The notes under the pieces are model-generated. The model did not search any database. It was given only the letters and a program-made list of their open reading frames with translations, and had not been told where the DNA came from. The position numbers and the translations under genes were made by a program. From Sphingomonadaceae bacterium (lineage in GTDB: Bacteria; Pseudomonadota; Alphaproteobacteria; Sphingomonadales; Sphingomonadaceae): a stretch of DNA of 64,000 nucleotides. Each line of letters opens with the position of its first letter. The stretch's first letter is position 1. Location: NCBI GenBank assembly GCA_025359685.1, contig JANYEY010000083.1, forward strand, positions 1-64,000. Reading direction: 5' to 3'. Below are positions 1 through 8,669 of the stretch, one piece after another.

Positions 1-197
1 CGCTTGCCCGCTTCCATGAACTCCTTCGACCACACGTAATACAGGCTCTGGGCGATGCCTTCCTTGCGGCACAGCTCGGCGATGCTGTCATCTCCGCGCA
101 GCCCGTCGAGCACGATCCTGATCTTGTCTTCAGCCGAGAAGTGCCGGCGCGTCTGCCGCCGGATATCCTTCACCACCCGCTCAGCAGGGGCCTTCAT
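1..197 (-). CDS. IS3-family transposase OrfA, N-terminal part
   Basis: Read on the minus strand from the ATG at 197 this gives MKAPAERVVKDIRRQTRR and then a helix-turn-helix protein with the IS3 OrfA signature (SAEDKIRIVLDGLRGDD, SIAELCRKEGIAQSLYYVWS). It binds the IS ends and in IS3 elements is normally joined to OrfB by -1 frameshifting. The ORF leaves the window at base 1. An in-frame start at 233 (MKTQSSLKK...) would be reached if one A of the A7 run at 204-210 were skipped, so the true N-terminus may be longer. It is missing from the ORF track because it is open at the edge. Confidence 0.8.
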   Translation of the reverse strand, partial: MKAPAERVVKDIRRQTRRHFSAEDKIRIVLDGLRGDDSIAELCRKEGIAQSLYYVWSKEFMEAGK

Positions 198-211
198 CGG
201 CGATTTTTTTC

Positions 212-272
212 AAGGAGGATTGGGTCTTCATCTTTGTTCCTTCGTCACTACGACGAAGACCCAATCCTCCTT
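212..272. repeat. Perfect 18-bp inverted repeat in the IS leader
   Basis: AAGGAGGATTGGGTCTTC at 212-229 is the exact reverse complement of 255-272, with a 25-nt spacer. In the transposase mRNA this would form a strong hairpin just in front of OrfA. One arm is the first codons after the upstream ATG at 233-231, so the hairpin would bury that start. A plausible role is to block translation of transposase from transcripts entering from outside, as known for other IS elements; that role is inferred. Confidence 0.8.
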
Positions 273-316
273 AAATCACAACCTCAAATCTGTGCCATTG
301 GTGCTGACGGGGGACA

Positions 317-940
317 GTCTGGGACGGGGTTCGTCATGTAAGCCGGATGATTTCTGTCCAGGGCGTGCCGAGCCCGGCGATGAAGGGCATCTCGCCCGAA
401 CGCACGATCGAGGAAATGCGTCGCGACGTGCCGTTTTTTGCCGGCAAGCCGATCGAGGTGGGTGAAGGCGAAACCGCCCGCGGCAAATTGGCCGAGCGCG
501 CGCGTGAGAAGATTAGCCGTGCGATCGGACGCGATATGTCCGCGCTGTCGGACACCGAATCGCTCGACCTGATCGAATACATGCTGTTCCCCAACATGGT
601 CCCGTGGGGCGGGCAGGCCCTGCCGATCACTTATCGGTTCAGGCCTTACGAAGACGATCCCGAACGGTCGCTGATGGAGATCATGTTCCTGTTCTCCAAA
701 GCGCCCGACGGCAGCCACCCCGAACCCGCCAAGATGACGATGCTCGGCCCCGAACAGAACTGGTGCGACGCGCCCGAACTGGGCTCGGCAGCGATGGTTG
801 CCGATCAGGACACCGATAATCTGCGCCGCATCCAAAAGGGCCTGCGCACCTCGCGCAAGCCTGGGGTCACCCTCGCGCGCTATCAGGAAAGCCGCATTCG
901 CCATTACCACGAGACGCTTGACGCCTACATGGCGTGGTGA
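317..940 (+). pseudogene. Rieske ring-hydroxylating oxygenase alpha subunit, C-terminal remnant
   Basis: About 208 codons are open from the IS border to the TGA at 938-940. The protein looks like the C-terminal half of the catalytic (SRPBCC) domain of an aromatic-ring-hydroxylating oxygenase, with phrases typical of that family such as RMISVQGVPSPAM, YMLFPNMVPWGG and PITYRFRPYEDDPE. The N-terminal Rieske [2Fe-2S] domain with its CxH and CxxH ligands and the first iron ligands are missing, replaced by the IS. The ATG at 347 is an internal methionine. The fragment cannot be catalytically competent; it shows that the cluster once had a ring- or demethylating oxygenase. Confidence 0.8.
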
Positions 941-950
941 GGCTTGCTGC

Positions 951-2402
951 CTAAATCCCCATGCAGAGGTACTTGATTTCCATGAAGTCTTCGAGACCGT
1001 GGCGTGAGCCTTCGCGGCCGAGGCCGGATTGTTTTACCCCGCCGAACGGGGCAACTTCGGTCGAGATCAAGCCGGTGTTGATCCCCACGATCCCGGCCTC
1101 GAGCGCCTCGGCGACGCGCCAGACGCGCGAAAGGTCGCGCGAGTAGAAGTAGCTGGCGAGCCCGAACTCGCTGTCGTTGGCGAGACTGATGCATTCAGCT
1201 TCGGTGTCGAAGCGGATGATCCCAGCAAGCGGACCGAAGGTTTCCTCGCGCGCGAGCTTCATTGTGGCGGTCACGCCAGAGACGACCGTGGGCTCGAAGA
1301 AGGTCCGGCCAAGCGCACTGCGCTTACCCCCCACCACCACGCTCCCGCCGCCGGCGAGAGCATCGCTCAGGTGCTCCTCAACCTTGGCCACGGCGGCCTC
1401 GTCGATCAACGGCCCGATCGTCACACCATCGTCCATGCCATACCCGACCTGCAGCGCCTTGACCCGCTCGGCGAGTTTGGCGACGAACGTATCGTAGATC
1501 CGGGCCTGAACGTAGAAGCGGTTGGCGCAGACGCAGGTCTGGCCGTTGTTGCGGAACTTGGAGACCATTGCCCCGTCGACGGCGGCATCGAGATCGGCAT
1601 CGTCGAACACTATGAACGGCGCGTTCCCGCCAAGCTCGAGGCTGAGCTTCTTGATCGTATCGGCCGACTGGCGCATCAGCTCGCGGCCAACCTCGGTCGA
1701 GCCGGTAAAGGTGAGCTTGCGCACCATGGGGTTCGCGGTGAGTTCGCCGCCGATCTCGTGGGCTGAACCGGTGATGACGTTGATCACCCCGGCTGGGACG
1801 CCCGCCATCTCGCCAAGCACCGCGAAGGCCAACGCCGAAAACGGGGTCTGAGCGGCCGGCTTGATCACGATAGTGCAGCCCGCCGCGAGCGCCGGGCCGA
1901 GCTTGCGTGCGATCATTGCATTGGGGAAGTTCCATGGAGTGATCGCCCCGACCACCCCGACCGGCTGGCGCAATGTGACGATGCGGCGGTCGGCGGCATG
2001 CGCGGGGATGACCTCGCCGTACGCGCGCTTACCCTCTTCGGCGAACCATTCGATGAACGAGGCACCATAGGCAATCTCACCTCGTGCTTCGGCCAAAGGC
2101 TTGCCCTGCTCGCGGCTGAGCAGTTCGCCAAGTGCATCCTGATGCAGGGTCATCAAATCGAACATTCGGCGCATGATCTTGGCGCGATCGCCCGCAGTCC
2201 TGGAGCGCCAGGCTGGCAACGCGGCTTCTGCGGCGGCAATGGCTCGCTTGGTCTCCGCGGCGCCCATTTTGGGGACCGTGCCGAGCAGATCGCCGTTACC
2301 GGGATCGCGCACCTCGATCGTCTGACCCCCGTCGGCATGGGACCATGCGCCGTCAATGAAGCACTGCTGGCGCAGCCATGCGGTAAGGTTCGAATTTGTC
2401 AT
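951..2402 (-). CDS. gabD: NAD(P)-dependent succinate-semialdehyde dehydrogenase family
   Basis: The 483-residue product is an aldehyde dehydrogenase of the GabD subgroup, oxidising succinate semialdehyde or a related acid semialdehyde to the dicarboxylate in the cytosol. The cofactor-binding TPWNFP (~156) and FTGSTEVG (~232), the general-base Glu in LELGG (~256) and the catalytic Cys in GQTCVCANR (~290) are all present, and the length is normal. It is the last gene of the nine-gene minus operon, 37 bp after the NCS1 permease. In this setting it probably removes a semialdehyde arising from ring or chain cleavage; the exact substrate is not shown by sequence. Confidence 0.85.
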   Translation of the reverse strand: MTNSNLTAWLRQQCFIDGAWSHADGGQTIEVRDPGNGDLLGTVPKMGAAETKRAIAAAEAALPAWRSRTAGDRAKIMRRMFDLMTLHQDALGELLSREQGKPLAEARGEIAYGASFIEWFAEEGKRAYGEVIPAHAADRRIVTLRQPVGVVGAITPWNFPNAMIARKLGPALAAGCTIVIKPAAQTPFSALAFAVLGEMAGVPAGVINVITGSAHEIGGELTANPMVRKLTFTGSTEVGRELMRQSADTIKKLSLELGGNAPFIVFDDADLDAAVDGAMVSKFRNNGQTCVCANRFYVQARIYDTFVAKLAERVKALQVGYGMDDGVTIGPLIDEAAVAKVEEHLSDALAGGGSVVVGGKRSALGRTFFEPTVVSGVTATMKLAREETFGPLAGIIRFDTEAECISLANDSEFGLASYFYSRDLSRVWRVAEALEAGIVGINTGLISTEVAPFGGVKQSGLGREGSRHGLEDFMEIKYLCMGI

Positions 2403-2439
2403 GAGTTAGGTTTTCCTGGCAGAGCAGAGGCGAAACGGT

Positions 2440-3882
2440 TCAGGCCGCGCGGGGTTTCCGCATCAGTCCTGCATAGATGAGCAGCGCAGCGATCACGCCA
2501 ATGAACCAGGCCCAGTCATAGATCCGCACGAACAGTAACGGGGTTGCGGCGAAAGTCTGGGGAAATGCGCTGTGGAGGAAGCCTGGCAAGTTGATCACGA
2601 CCGGCACGGCAAAGGCGATCAGCGCGGCGGGGTTCCACCCGCGGCGGTAGCTATAAGCGCCCTCGGCCTGGTACAGCCCATCGAGATCGAGCCGGGTGTT
2701 ACGCACCAGCCAATAGTCCGCGATCATGATCCCGGCGATCGGGCCAAGCAGCGCGCCGTAGCCAGTCAGCCAGACGAAGATATAACCCTGCGTCGATTCG
2801 AGCAGCTTCCACGGCATGATCGCCGCGCCAAGAATGGCGGTCATGTAGCCGCCGAGCCGGTAGGAGATCTTGCTCGGCCAGAGCGAGGAGAAGTCATAGG
2901 CCGGACCTACAAGGTTGGCGGCGATGTTGACCGAGACCGTATCGATGGTGATGACCAGCAGCCCGATCAGCACCCCGATCCCAGCGAGATTCCCTGCCAA
3001 GGCCACCGGATCCCAGATCGCCTTGCCGAAGATCACTACGGTGGCCGAGGTGACCACCACACTCATCAGAGCAAGCGCGGCCATCGGCCCAGGCAAGCCT
3101 ACTGCCTGACCGATAATTTGGTCCTTTTGAGTCCGGGCGAAGCGTGTGAAGTCAGGGATGTTGAGCGCGAGCGCGCCCCAGTAGCCTGACATTGCGGTGA
3201 ACATTGGCCAGAAGGTCGGCCAGAACTGGCCTTCCTTGGTCCCGCCTGGCCCGAACGCGCTGGGCTGGCTCAAGATCGGGCCGAGCCCGCCGGCGCGGTC
3301 CAAAGCCCACCATACCAGGGCAATGCAGACCAGCACCTTCAAGGGCGCGGTCCAGGTCTCGAACTTGCGGATCGCCAGAATGCCCTTCTCGACGAACACG
3401 AGTTGAGCGAGCCAGAACACCGCGAAAGCCGCAAACTGCCCGGTCCCGATCCCGAGCCAGGCGATCTGTTCCCCAACCAGGCTGCGCCCGGCGATCACAC
3501 CCACCAGCGTGAGCAGGGTATTGCCGCCAATCCAGGTCTGGATCCCGTACCACCCGCAGGCAACCAGCGCCCGCGCCAAGGCCGGGAGCCGCGCACCAAT
3601 GGTGCCAAACGAGGCACGCGCCAGCACCGGAAAGGGAATGCCGTACTTGGCTCCCGCGTGGCCAATCAGCAGGATCGGGATCAGCACCACCAGATTGCCG
3701 AGCATAACGATGGTCACCGCCTGGATGGGCGACATGCCTTCCTCGATGAAGCCCGAGGCGAGCATATAAGCCGGCACGGCGATGACCATGCCGAGCCACA
3801 GCGCGAAATAATGATACCACGCCCAGGTCCGCTGCTCGGGCGTGGTCGGGGCGATATCGGGGTTGATCAGGTCGCTGCTCAT
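2440..3882 (-). CDS. NCS1-family nucleobase/hydantoin-type cation symporter
   Basis: This is an inner-membrane permease of 480 residues with about 12 hydrophobic segments. It opens with the NCS1 feature PTTPEQRTWAWYHYFALW and has the family's GIQTWIGGN and NIPDFTRFAR stretches. The ORF-track start at 4032 is too early; the ATG at 3882 overlaps the upstream MFS stop (ATGA) and begins where homologs begin. NCS1 carriers bring in purines, pyrimidines, allantoin, hydantoins or thiamine by Na+ or H+ symport. A hydantoinase pair lies 37 kb away at 40665-44601, which makes a cyclic ureide or amide a reasonable guess for cargo, but this is inference. Confidence 0.85.
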   Translation of the reverse strand: MSSDLINPDIAPTTPEQRTWAWYHYFALWLGMVIAVPAYMLASGFIEEGMSPIQAVTIVMLGNLVVLIPILLIGHAGAKYGIPFPVLARASFGTIGARLPALARALVACGWYGIQTWIGGNTLLTLVGVIAGRSLVGEQIAWLGIGTGQFAAFAVFWLAQLVFVEKGILAIRKFETWTAPLKVLVCIALVWWALDRAGGLGPILSQPSAFGPGGTKEGQFWPTFWPMFTAMSGYWGALALNIPDFTRFARTQKDQIIGQAVGLPGPMAALALMSVVVTSATVVIFGKAIWDPVALAGNLAGIGVLIGLLVITIDTVSVNIAANLVGPAYDFSSLWPSKISYRLGGYMTAILGAAIMPWKLLESTQGYIFVWLTGYGALLGPIAGIMIADYWLVRNTRLDLDGLYQAEGAYSYRRGWNPAALIAFAVPVVINLPGFLHSAFPQTFAATPLLFVRIYDWAWFIGVIAALLIYAGLMRKPRAA

Positions 3883-5198
3883 GCCGTCAGCCCCTGCTGG
3901 TCCTGCGCGGCGCGGTAATGTTTGCGGGTGAGGAGGAATATTCCCGCGCTGAGCGGCGCTGCGATCGCAACATCGCTGGCGATGGCAGCGCTGATCCCTA
4001 GATCGCCGCCGTAGAAGCGTTGCGCCATCCACGCCACCAGTGTCGGACCCAGGCCAATCCCGGCAAGGTTGAGCCAGAACAGATAAATCGCCGAGACCTG
4101 CCCGCGCATCCGGTTGGGGGTGATCTCCTGGAACGCCGCCGCTGCGCCGCCATAGGGCATCGCCCCGCTGAACAGATAGAACCCGAACAGCAGCAGCGAC
4201 ACATTCGCGTCATGCACCAGCGGCGCGGCGATCCCGAAGGGCAGCGCTGCGCAAGCCGAGATCAGGCAGATGAGGATGTTGGCATCGCGAATGCCGCGCT
4301 CCCGCAGACGCCCGGCGATATAGCCGCCGGTCAGGATCCCGGCTGTACCGCAAACCAATAGCGTCGCGCCATACCGCAACCCCACCTCGGGCGGGGTCCA
4401 GCCGAACTGGCGGATGAAGTGGGTGGGAATCCACGCCGCAACCCCGTTCCACATCAGGCTGGCAAAGCACAGCCCCAGGATCAGCCCACTATAGGCCCGC
4501 GCGTTGCGCCGCATGTAGCGCAGCACGGCAGCGAATGTGGGATGGGCTGCGCCCTCTGTCACCCCGCGCCGCTCGGGCTCGCGCAGGGTCAGCATCAGCA
4601 ACGCCACCAGCAGCCCGGGCAGCCCGACCATCAGGAACACGACCTGCCATGGTTCGAGCGGGCCGGTCAGGCTTGAGGTCACTGGCGGAACCAGCGCGAT
4701 CAGCGCGCCGCCAGCCATCGTCGCGATTCCGCCGCCGACGTAGATCGCGCCTTGATAAAGGCTGAGCGCGCGGACCAGGTCCTTGCCCTCGAACCAGTCG
4801 GAAAGCAACGAATAGGCGGCCGGCGACAAGGCTGCCTCGCCCACCCCGACCCCGATCCGCGCGCCGAACATCTGCCCGAAATTACGTGCCAGCCCGCACA
4901 GCGCGGTCATGATCGACCAGACGAAAATGCCGACCGCGACGATGTTGGTGCGTTTGCGGCGATCGACCAGCTGCCCGATCGGCACGCCCATGATCGTGTA
5001 AAACACCGCAAAGGCGAGTCCATGCAGCAGGCTCAGCTGGACATCGCTGATCCCCAGCGAGGCGCGGATCGGGCCGACCATCAGGGTCAGGATCGTGCGG
5101 TCGATGTATGAAAACGTGTAAGCCAGAATCAACACGCCCACTACGTACCAGCCGTAACGGCCTTTGGGCGCAGCCCCGGTTTCCTGCGCGGCGCTCAT
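3879..5198 (-). CDS. MFS transporter, Spinster-like
   Basis: The 439-residue protein has 12 predicted membrane segments and the MFS loop 2-3 motif GVPIGQLVDRRKR. FSYIDRTILTLMVGPI near the N-terminus is characteristic of the Spinster/organic-anion group. The start is set to the ATG at 5198, which overlaps the enoyl-CoA hydratase stop (ATGA); the longer track ORF adds a low-complexity antisense-like leader. Two further carriers of the same kind occur at 46108 and 62203, suggesting paralogs tuned to different intermediates of one pathway. It probably imports an organic acid product of the extracytoplasmic esterase. Confidence 0.85.
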   Translation of the reverse strand: MSAAQETGAAPKGRYGWYVVGVLILAYTFSYIDRTILTLMVGPIRASLGISDVQLSLLHGLAFAVFYTIMGVPIGQLVDRRKRTNIVAVGIFVWSIMTALCGLARNFGQMFGARIGVGVGEAALSPAAYSLLSDWFEGKDLVRALSLYQGAIYVGGGIATMAGGALIALVPPVTSSLTGPLEPWQVVFLMVGLPGLLVALLMLTLREPERRGVTEGAAHPTFAAVLRYMRRNARAYSGLILGLCFASLMWNGVAAWIPTHFIRQFGWTPPEVGLRYGATLLVCGTAGILTGGYIAGRLRERGIRDANILICLISACAALPFGIAAPLVHDANVSLLLFGFYLFSGAMPYGGAAAAFQEITPNRMRGQVSAIYLFWLNLAGIGLGPTLVAWMAQRFYGGDLGISAAIASDVAIAAPLSAGIFLLTRKHYRAAQDQQGLTA

Positions 5199-5977
5199 GC
5201 CGCCAGACCCTTGCGCGAGGTCTGGAAGGCTTCGAACCCCCGGCGGACAAAGGGATAATTCTGAACGTAGTGGAGGAACTGCTGCTTTTCGAGCTCGATC
5301 CCGTCTTCGGGCGTCATCGTCATGCTGCGGTTTATCAGGCTTTTGGATTCGACCAGACATTGGCGCGGCTTGTCGATCCAGGTCGCGGCCAAAGCCTCGG
5401 CGGTCTCGAGCAGCGCATCGTCCTCTGCCAACGTATGGCACAGCCCCCATTCGACGGCTTCGGCGGCGCTGAGGAATCGTCCGCTCCAGATCAGATCCTT
5501 GGCGCGCGGCAGGCCGATCCGGCGCGGCAGGCGCTGGGTCGAGCCACCAGCGGGGATGGCATGCTGCGCCGAATGAACGTCGCCGATCAGCGCAGACCTG
5601 GCGATCACCGCCGCATCGCAGGCCAGCACTATCTCGATCCCCCCGGCGCGGGTCAGGCCATTGATCGCGGCGATGGTCGGCACCGGGACATGCTCAAGCC
5701 GGTTCATCGTGTCGTTAAAGCGATCGAGATAGTGGCGGAACTGCACAAAATCGCCTAGCCCGGCTTCGATCTGAGTGAGGTCGGTGCCCAGATTGAAAAT
5801 CTTGCCTTTGGCCGTGATGATCGCTGCGCGAATGTCGTGATCGCGTTCCATCAGCTGGACGAAAGCGTCGAGATCGTCGAGCAGCGGGAGACTGAACGAA
5901 TGGACACCCCGGTCTTGTGCGAAAGTGCCATACAACAGCGGGCCATTGCGGGTCGTCTCCAATCGCGTACCGGCCAT
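5195..5977 (-). CDS. Enoyl-CoA hydratase/isomerase family protein
   Basis: The 260-residue crotonase-fold protein carries the oxyanion-hole segments AAIITAKGKIFNLGTD (~50-65) and INGLTRAGGIEIVLACD (~105-120). It hydrates, isomerises or cleaves a CoA thioester in the cytosol. The start at 5977 has an AGGAG box in front of it, and the first ~96 residues of the track ORF are rejected because they overlap the 3' end of the upstream gene in another frame. It is a distant paralog of the hydratase at 11273; both share TRAGG and GDVHS/GDVHT in the active-site region, so they may perform successive steps on similar acyl groups. Confidence 0.85.
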   Translation of the reverse strand: MAGTRLETTRNGPLLYGTFAQDRGVHSFSLPLLDDLDAFVQLMERDHDIRAAIITAKGKIFNLGTDLTQIEAGLGDFVQFRHYLDRFNDTMNRLEHVPVPTIAAINGLTRAGGIEIVLACDAAVIARSALIGDVHSAQHAIPAGGSTQRLPRRIGLPRAKDLIWSGRFLSAAEAVEWGLCHTLAEDDALLETAEALAATWIDKPRQCLVESKSLINRSMTMTPEDGIELEKQQFLHYVQNYPFVRRGFEAFQTSRKGLAA

Positions 5978-6000
5978 CTCTTCCACTCCTCGTCCAGAAT

Positions 6001-7152
6001 CTATTGCGCTTCGAGTAGCTCCTGCACCGCGTCCACGGCATCGACGCAGCCGGTCATCATCGTCATCATCACTTGGCGGCAGCTCGACTCCTCGGTGACT
6101 AGGCCGATGACCTGTCCGGCCGCAGTAGGTGCCAGCGCGCCGGGTCCGCGATCGTAAGTTGCGCTGGGCGATGCCGCCGCCTTCTCGATCCGGGTCACGT
6201 AAGGTCCGATCGCAACCGCATGAAGCGGATTGGGCAGCGGATCGGGGGTATCGGAGCGCTCCCATTCGTCGACCCAGGCGGTGCGCAGCAGTCGCGAGGG
6301 CTTGCCGGTCATCGCGCGGGTGCGCTTGGTGTCTTCAGCAGCGGATTCGACCAAGCGCCGCTTGACCACTGGCAGCAGGTCGGATTCTGCGGTCGCCAGC
6401 CACACCGAACCGCACCACACGCCCTTGGCGCCAAGCGCCAGCGCCGCAGCCATCTGACGCCCGTCGGCGATCCCGCCCGCCGCGAGGACCGGCACCGGTG
6501 CGATCGCATCGACGATTAACGGGGTAAGCACCATGCCGCCGATCTCGCCAGTATGCCCGCCCGCCTCGTAAGACTGGGCGATCACGATATCGACCCCGGC
6601 GGCGGCATGGCGCAGCGCGTGTTTGACCGCCCCGGCCAGCGCCGCGACAATCATGCCGCGCGCGTGCGCCCGCGCGACAACCTCGGCCGGCGGAGTGCCG
6701 AGCGCGCTGACCAGCAGCTTCGCCTTCGAGGCGAACGCGAGGTCGAGGATGCCTTGCGCCTGCGCCGCGCTGTAACGCTGCCCGCCCAGCGCAGTGAATT
6801 CGTCCTCCGGCTCACCCCCGACGGCGTCGGGCACCTGATAGCGGACCATCATGTCGTCGAGGAAATCGGTGACTTCAGATGGAATCGCAGCTTTCGCCTG
6901 CGTGCCGGACAGGCCGCCGCTCTCGCTGCCAACATACTTGCTCGGCATCAGCAGGTCGATGCCATAGGGCAGATTGCCCACTTGCTCCTCGATCCACTTG
7001 AGGTCGATCGCGATCTGCTCGTCCGAATGAAGCCCGGCACCGTAAACCCCGACACCTCCGGCCTTGGACACTGCGGCAACCACGTCACGGCAGTGCGAGA
7101 AGCCGAAAATCGGCGTCGCCATCCCGATTTGGCTGAACGGGTCGTCGCTCAT
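6001..7152 (-). CDS. NAD(P)H-dependent flavin oxidoreductase, nitronate monooxygenase family
   Basis: The 383-residue protein has a TIM-barrel of the 2-nitropropane dioxygenase/nitronate monooxygenase family. The FMN-phosphate loop AGGIADGRQMAAALALGA and the barrel motif QSYEAGGHTGEIG are visible. Known members oxidise alkyl nitronates or reduce quinones or 2-enoyl groups (for example FabK); nothing here fixes the substrate. The start overlaps the ligase stop by 4 bp and the stop is 23 bp before the next enoyl-CoA hydratase. In a CoA-thioester operon it could act as an enoyl reductase or a flavin oxidase of a ring intermediate. Confidence 0.8.
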   Translation of the reverse strand: MSDDPFSQIGMATPIFGFSHCRDVVAAVSKAGGVGVYGAGLHSDEQIAIDLKWIEEQVGNLPYGIDLLMPSKYVGSESGGLSGTQAKAAIPSEVTDFLDDMMVRYQVPDAVGGEPEDEFTALGGQRYSAAQAQGILDLAFASKAKLLVSALGTPPAEVVARAHARGMIVAALAGAVKHALRHAAAGVDIVIAQSYEAGGHTGEIGGMVLTPLIVDAIAPVPVLAAGGIADGRQMAAALALGAKGVWCGSVWLATAESDLLPVVKRRLVESAAEDTKRTRAMTGKPSRLLRTAWVDEWERSDTPDPLPNPLHAVAIGPYVTRIEKAAASPSATYDRGPGALAPTAAGQVIGLVTEESSCRQVMMTMMTGCVDAVDAVQELLEAQ

Positions 7153-8669
7153 GCGGCCATTTCCCTCAGTGCAGTCTTGAGCACCTTCCCGTTGGCATTG
7201 CGCGGTAGGGTTTCGACGATCTCGACCTCGCGCGGGATCTTGAAGCTGGCGATTTTACCCGCGCAGAATGCAGCGATGCCTTCCGCGCCGAGCGGCTCAC
7301 GCAGCACGACATAGGCTTTGAGCCGCTCGCCCCATATCGGGTCGGGCACGCCGATCACCGCGACATCGGCAATCGCCGGATGCGTGAACAGCACTTCTTC
7401 GATCTGGCGTGGATAGATGTTTACCCCGCCTGAGATGATCATGTCCTTGAGCCGGTCGACGATGTAGAGAAAGCCCTCGTCATCGCGCCGGGCCATGTCG
7501 CCGACCGAGACCCAGCCGTCTTTGACCGCTTTCGCGGTCTCTTCAGGGCGGTTCCAATAGCCGTTGAACAGCACCGGCGAGCGGGCCCACAACTCGCCGA
7601 CTTCGTCCGCATCGCAGATCGACCCATCGGCGCGGCGAACCTCGGCTTCGACGTGGGCGAAGGTGGTGCCGACGCAACTTGCCTTGGCAAGCTGGTGCTG
7701 TGGGCGCAGGTTGCAGACCAGGCCAGTCTCGGTCGCGGCGTAAAGTTCGTGCAAAACGCGATCGCCGAAATAATCCAGGATCTGCGGCTTGAGCGCCTGC
7801 GGCAGCGGCGCTGCGTTGGCGAGAATCGCCTTCAGCGTTTCGGGCCGGGCGTACTTGGCCAATATCTCGGGAGTTAGCGCGAAGATCATCTGGAAGTGCG
7901 TCGGCACCATAAACAAACCGGTGATCCCGCCGAACTTCAGGCGCTCCAGCGTGACTTCGGGATCGAACTTGTCGAGAATCTCGATCGACCCGCCAAGCGA
8001 TAGAATCGAAACCGGAAATCCCAGCCCGCCGCCGTGATTCATCGGAGTCATCGCGAGGAAACGGTCATCCGCACCAAAGCAGCCGAATTCCGAAGCGCAG
8101 ATCGTCCCCAGGATCATCCGTGCCCGGTGCGAGAGGACGACTCCCTTGGGTCTGCCGGTTGTGCCCGAGGTGTAAGGAATGGTCCACGCGTCCCATTCAG
8201 CGATCGAGGGTAGCGCAGGGGGTGTTTCCGCGCTTTCGATCAGGGCTTCATATTCCAGCCCGATCTCTATCAATCGGAGCCCGTCCACCCCGCAGCTCTG
8301 CACCGCCTCGCACGACCCCGAATCGACGAACACGATCCGGGCACCACAGTCGGCTATGGTTGCACCGATCTCGCGGGGAGCGAGCCGCGGATTGATCGTC
8401 GCCACCGCCGCACCAGCGACCGGCAAGGCGGCGACGACTTCGATGAACTCCATGCAATTGCGCGCGACGAGCGCGACGTTCTCCCCCTGTCTTACGCCCA
8501 GCTTGGTCAACGCCGCATCGCGAAGCGCATCGACCCGGCGCGAAAGCTCGGCGAAGCTGCGCTGCCTGGTACCTTCGATCATCGCGATCTTGCCCGGCTC
8601 GCGCCGCGCTGCGGCACGCAGTGCATCGGCCAAAGTCATCGCCCGGAAGGTTGGCGGAAGTTCGCTCAT
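7149..8669 (-). CDS. AMP-forming acyl-CoA synthetase/CoA ligase
   Basis: This 506-residue ANL-superfamily enzyme activates a carboxylic acid with ATP and loads it on CoA. The phosphate loop YTSGTTGRPKG (~170), the A5-type motif YAATETG, the hinge region SVGDMARRDDEGFLYIVDRLKDMI and the C-terminal catalytic Lys in NANGKVLKTALRE are all intact. It lies between the amidohydrolase and the flavin enzyme with 4-bp overlaps on both sides, so the free acid released by the esterase or amidohydrolase is the likely substrate, handed on to the two enoyl-CoA hydratases. Confidence 0.9.
   Translation of the reverse strand: MSELPPTFRAMTLADALRAAARREPGKIAMIEGTRQRSFAELSRRVDALRDAALTKLGVRQGENVALVARNCMEFIEVVAALPVAGAAVATINPRLAPREIGATIADCGARIVFVDSGSCEAVQSCGVDGLRLIEIGLEYEALIESAETPPALPSIAEWDAWTIPYTSGTTGRPKGVVLSHRARMILGTICASEFGCFGADDRFLAMTPMNHGGGLGFPVSILSLGGSIEILDKFDPEVTLERLKFGGITGLFMVPTHFQMIFALTPEILAKYARPETLKAILANAAPLPQALKPQILDYFGDRVLHELYAATETGLVCNLRPQHQLAKASCVGTTFAHVEAEVRRADGSICDADEVGELWARSPVLFNGYWNRPEETAKAVKDGWVSVGDMARRDDEGFLYIVDRLKDMIISGGVNIYPRQIEEVLFTHPAIADVAVIGVPDPIWGERLKAYVVLREPLGAEGIAAFCAGKIASFKIPREVEIVETLPRNANGKVLKTALREMAA

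Larger units (their letters stand above)
1..316 (-). mobile_element. IS3-family insertion sequence, 5' end (partial)
   Basis: The first ~316 bases are the transposase-proximal end of an insertion sequence that continues beyond the left window edge. They hold the beginning of an IS3-type OrfA on the minus strand and, between it and the Rieske remnant, a non-coding leader. The outer border is placed near 316 because the minus strand would then start TGTCCCCCGTCAG, a plausible terminal repeat, and because an open Rieske reading frame begins directly after it. The other end is outside the window, so repeat and target duplication cannot be checked; the border may be off by several bases. Confidence 0.75.

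Noticed and set aside
5199-5450. Extended N-terminus of the MFS carrier at 3879
   Set aside because: The extra 84 residues are Arg/Pro-rich, overlap the upstream hydratase gene in another frame and precede the normal MFS start.
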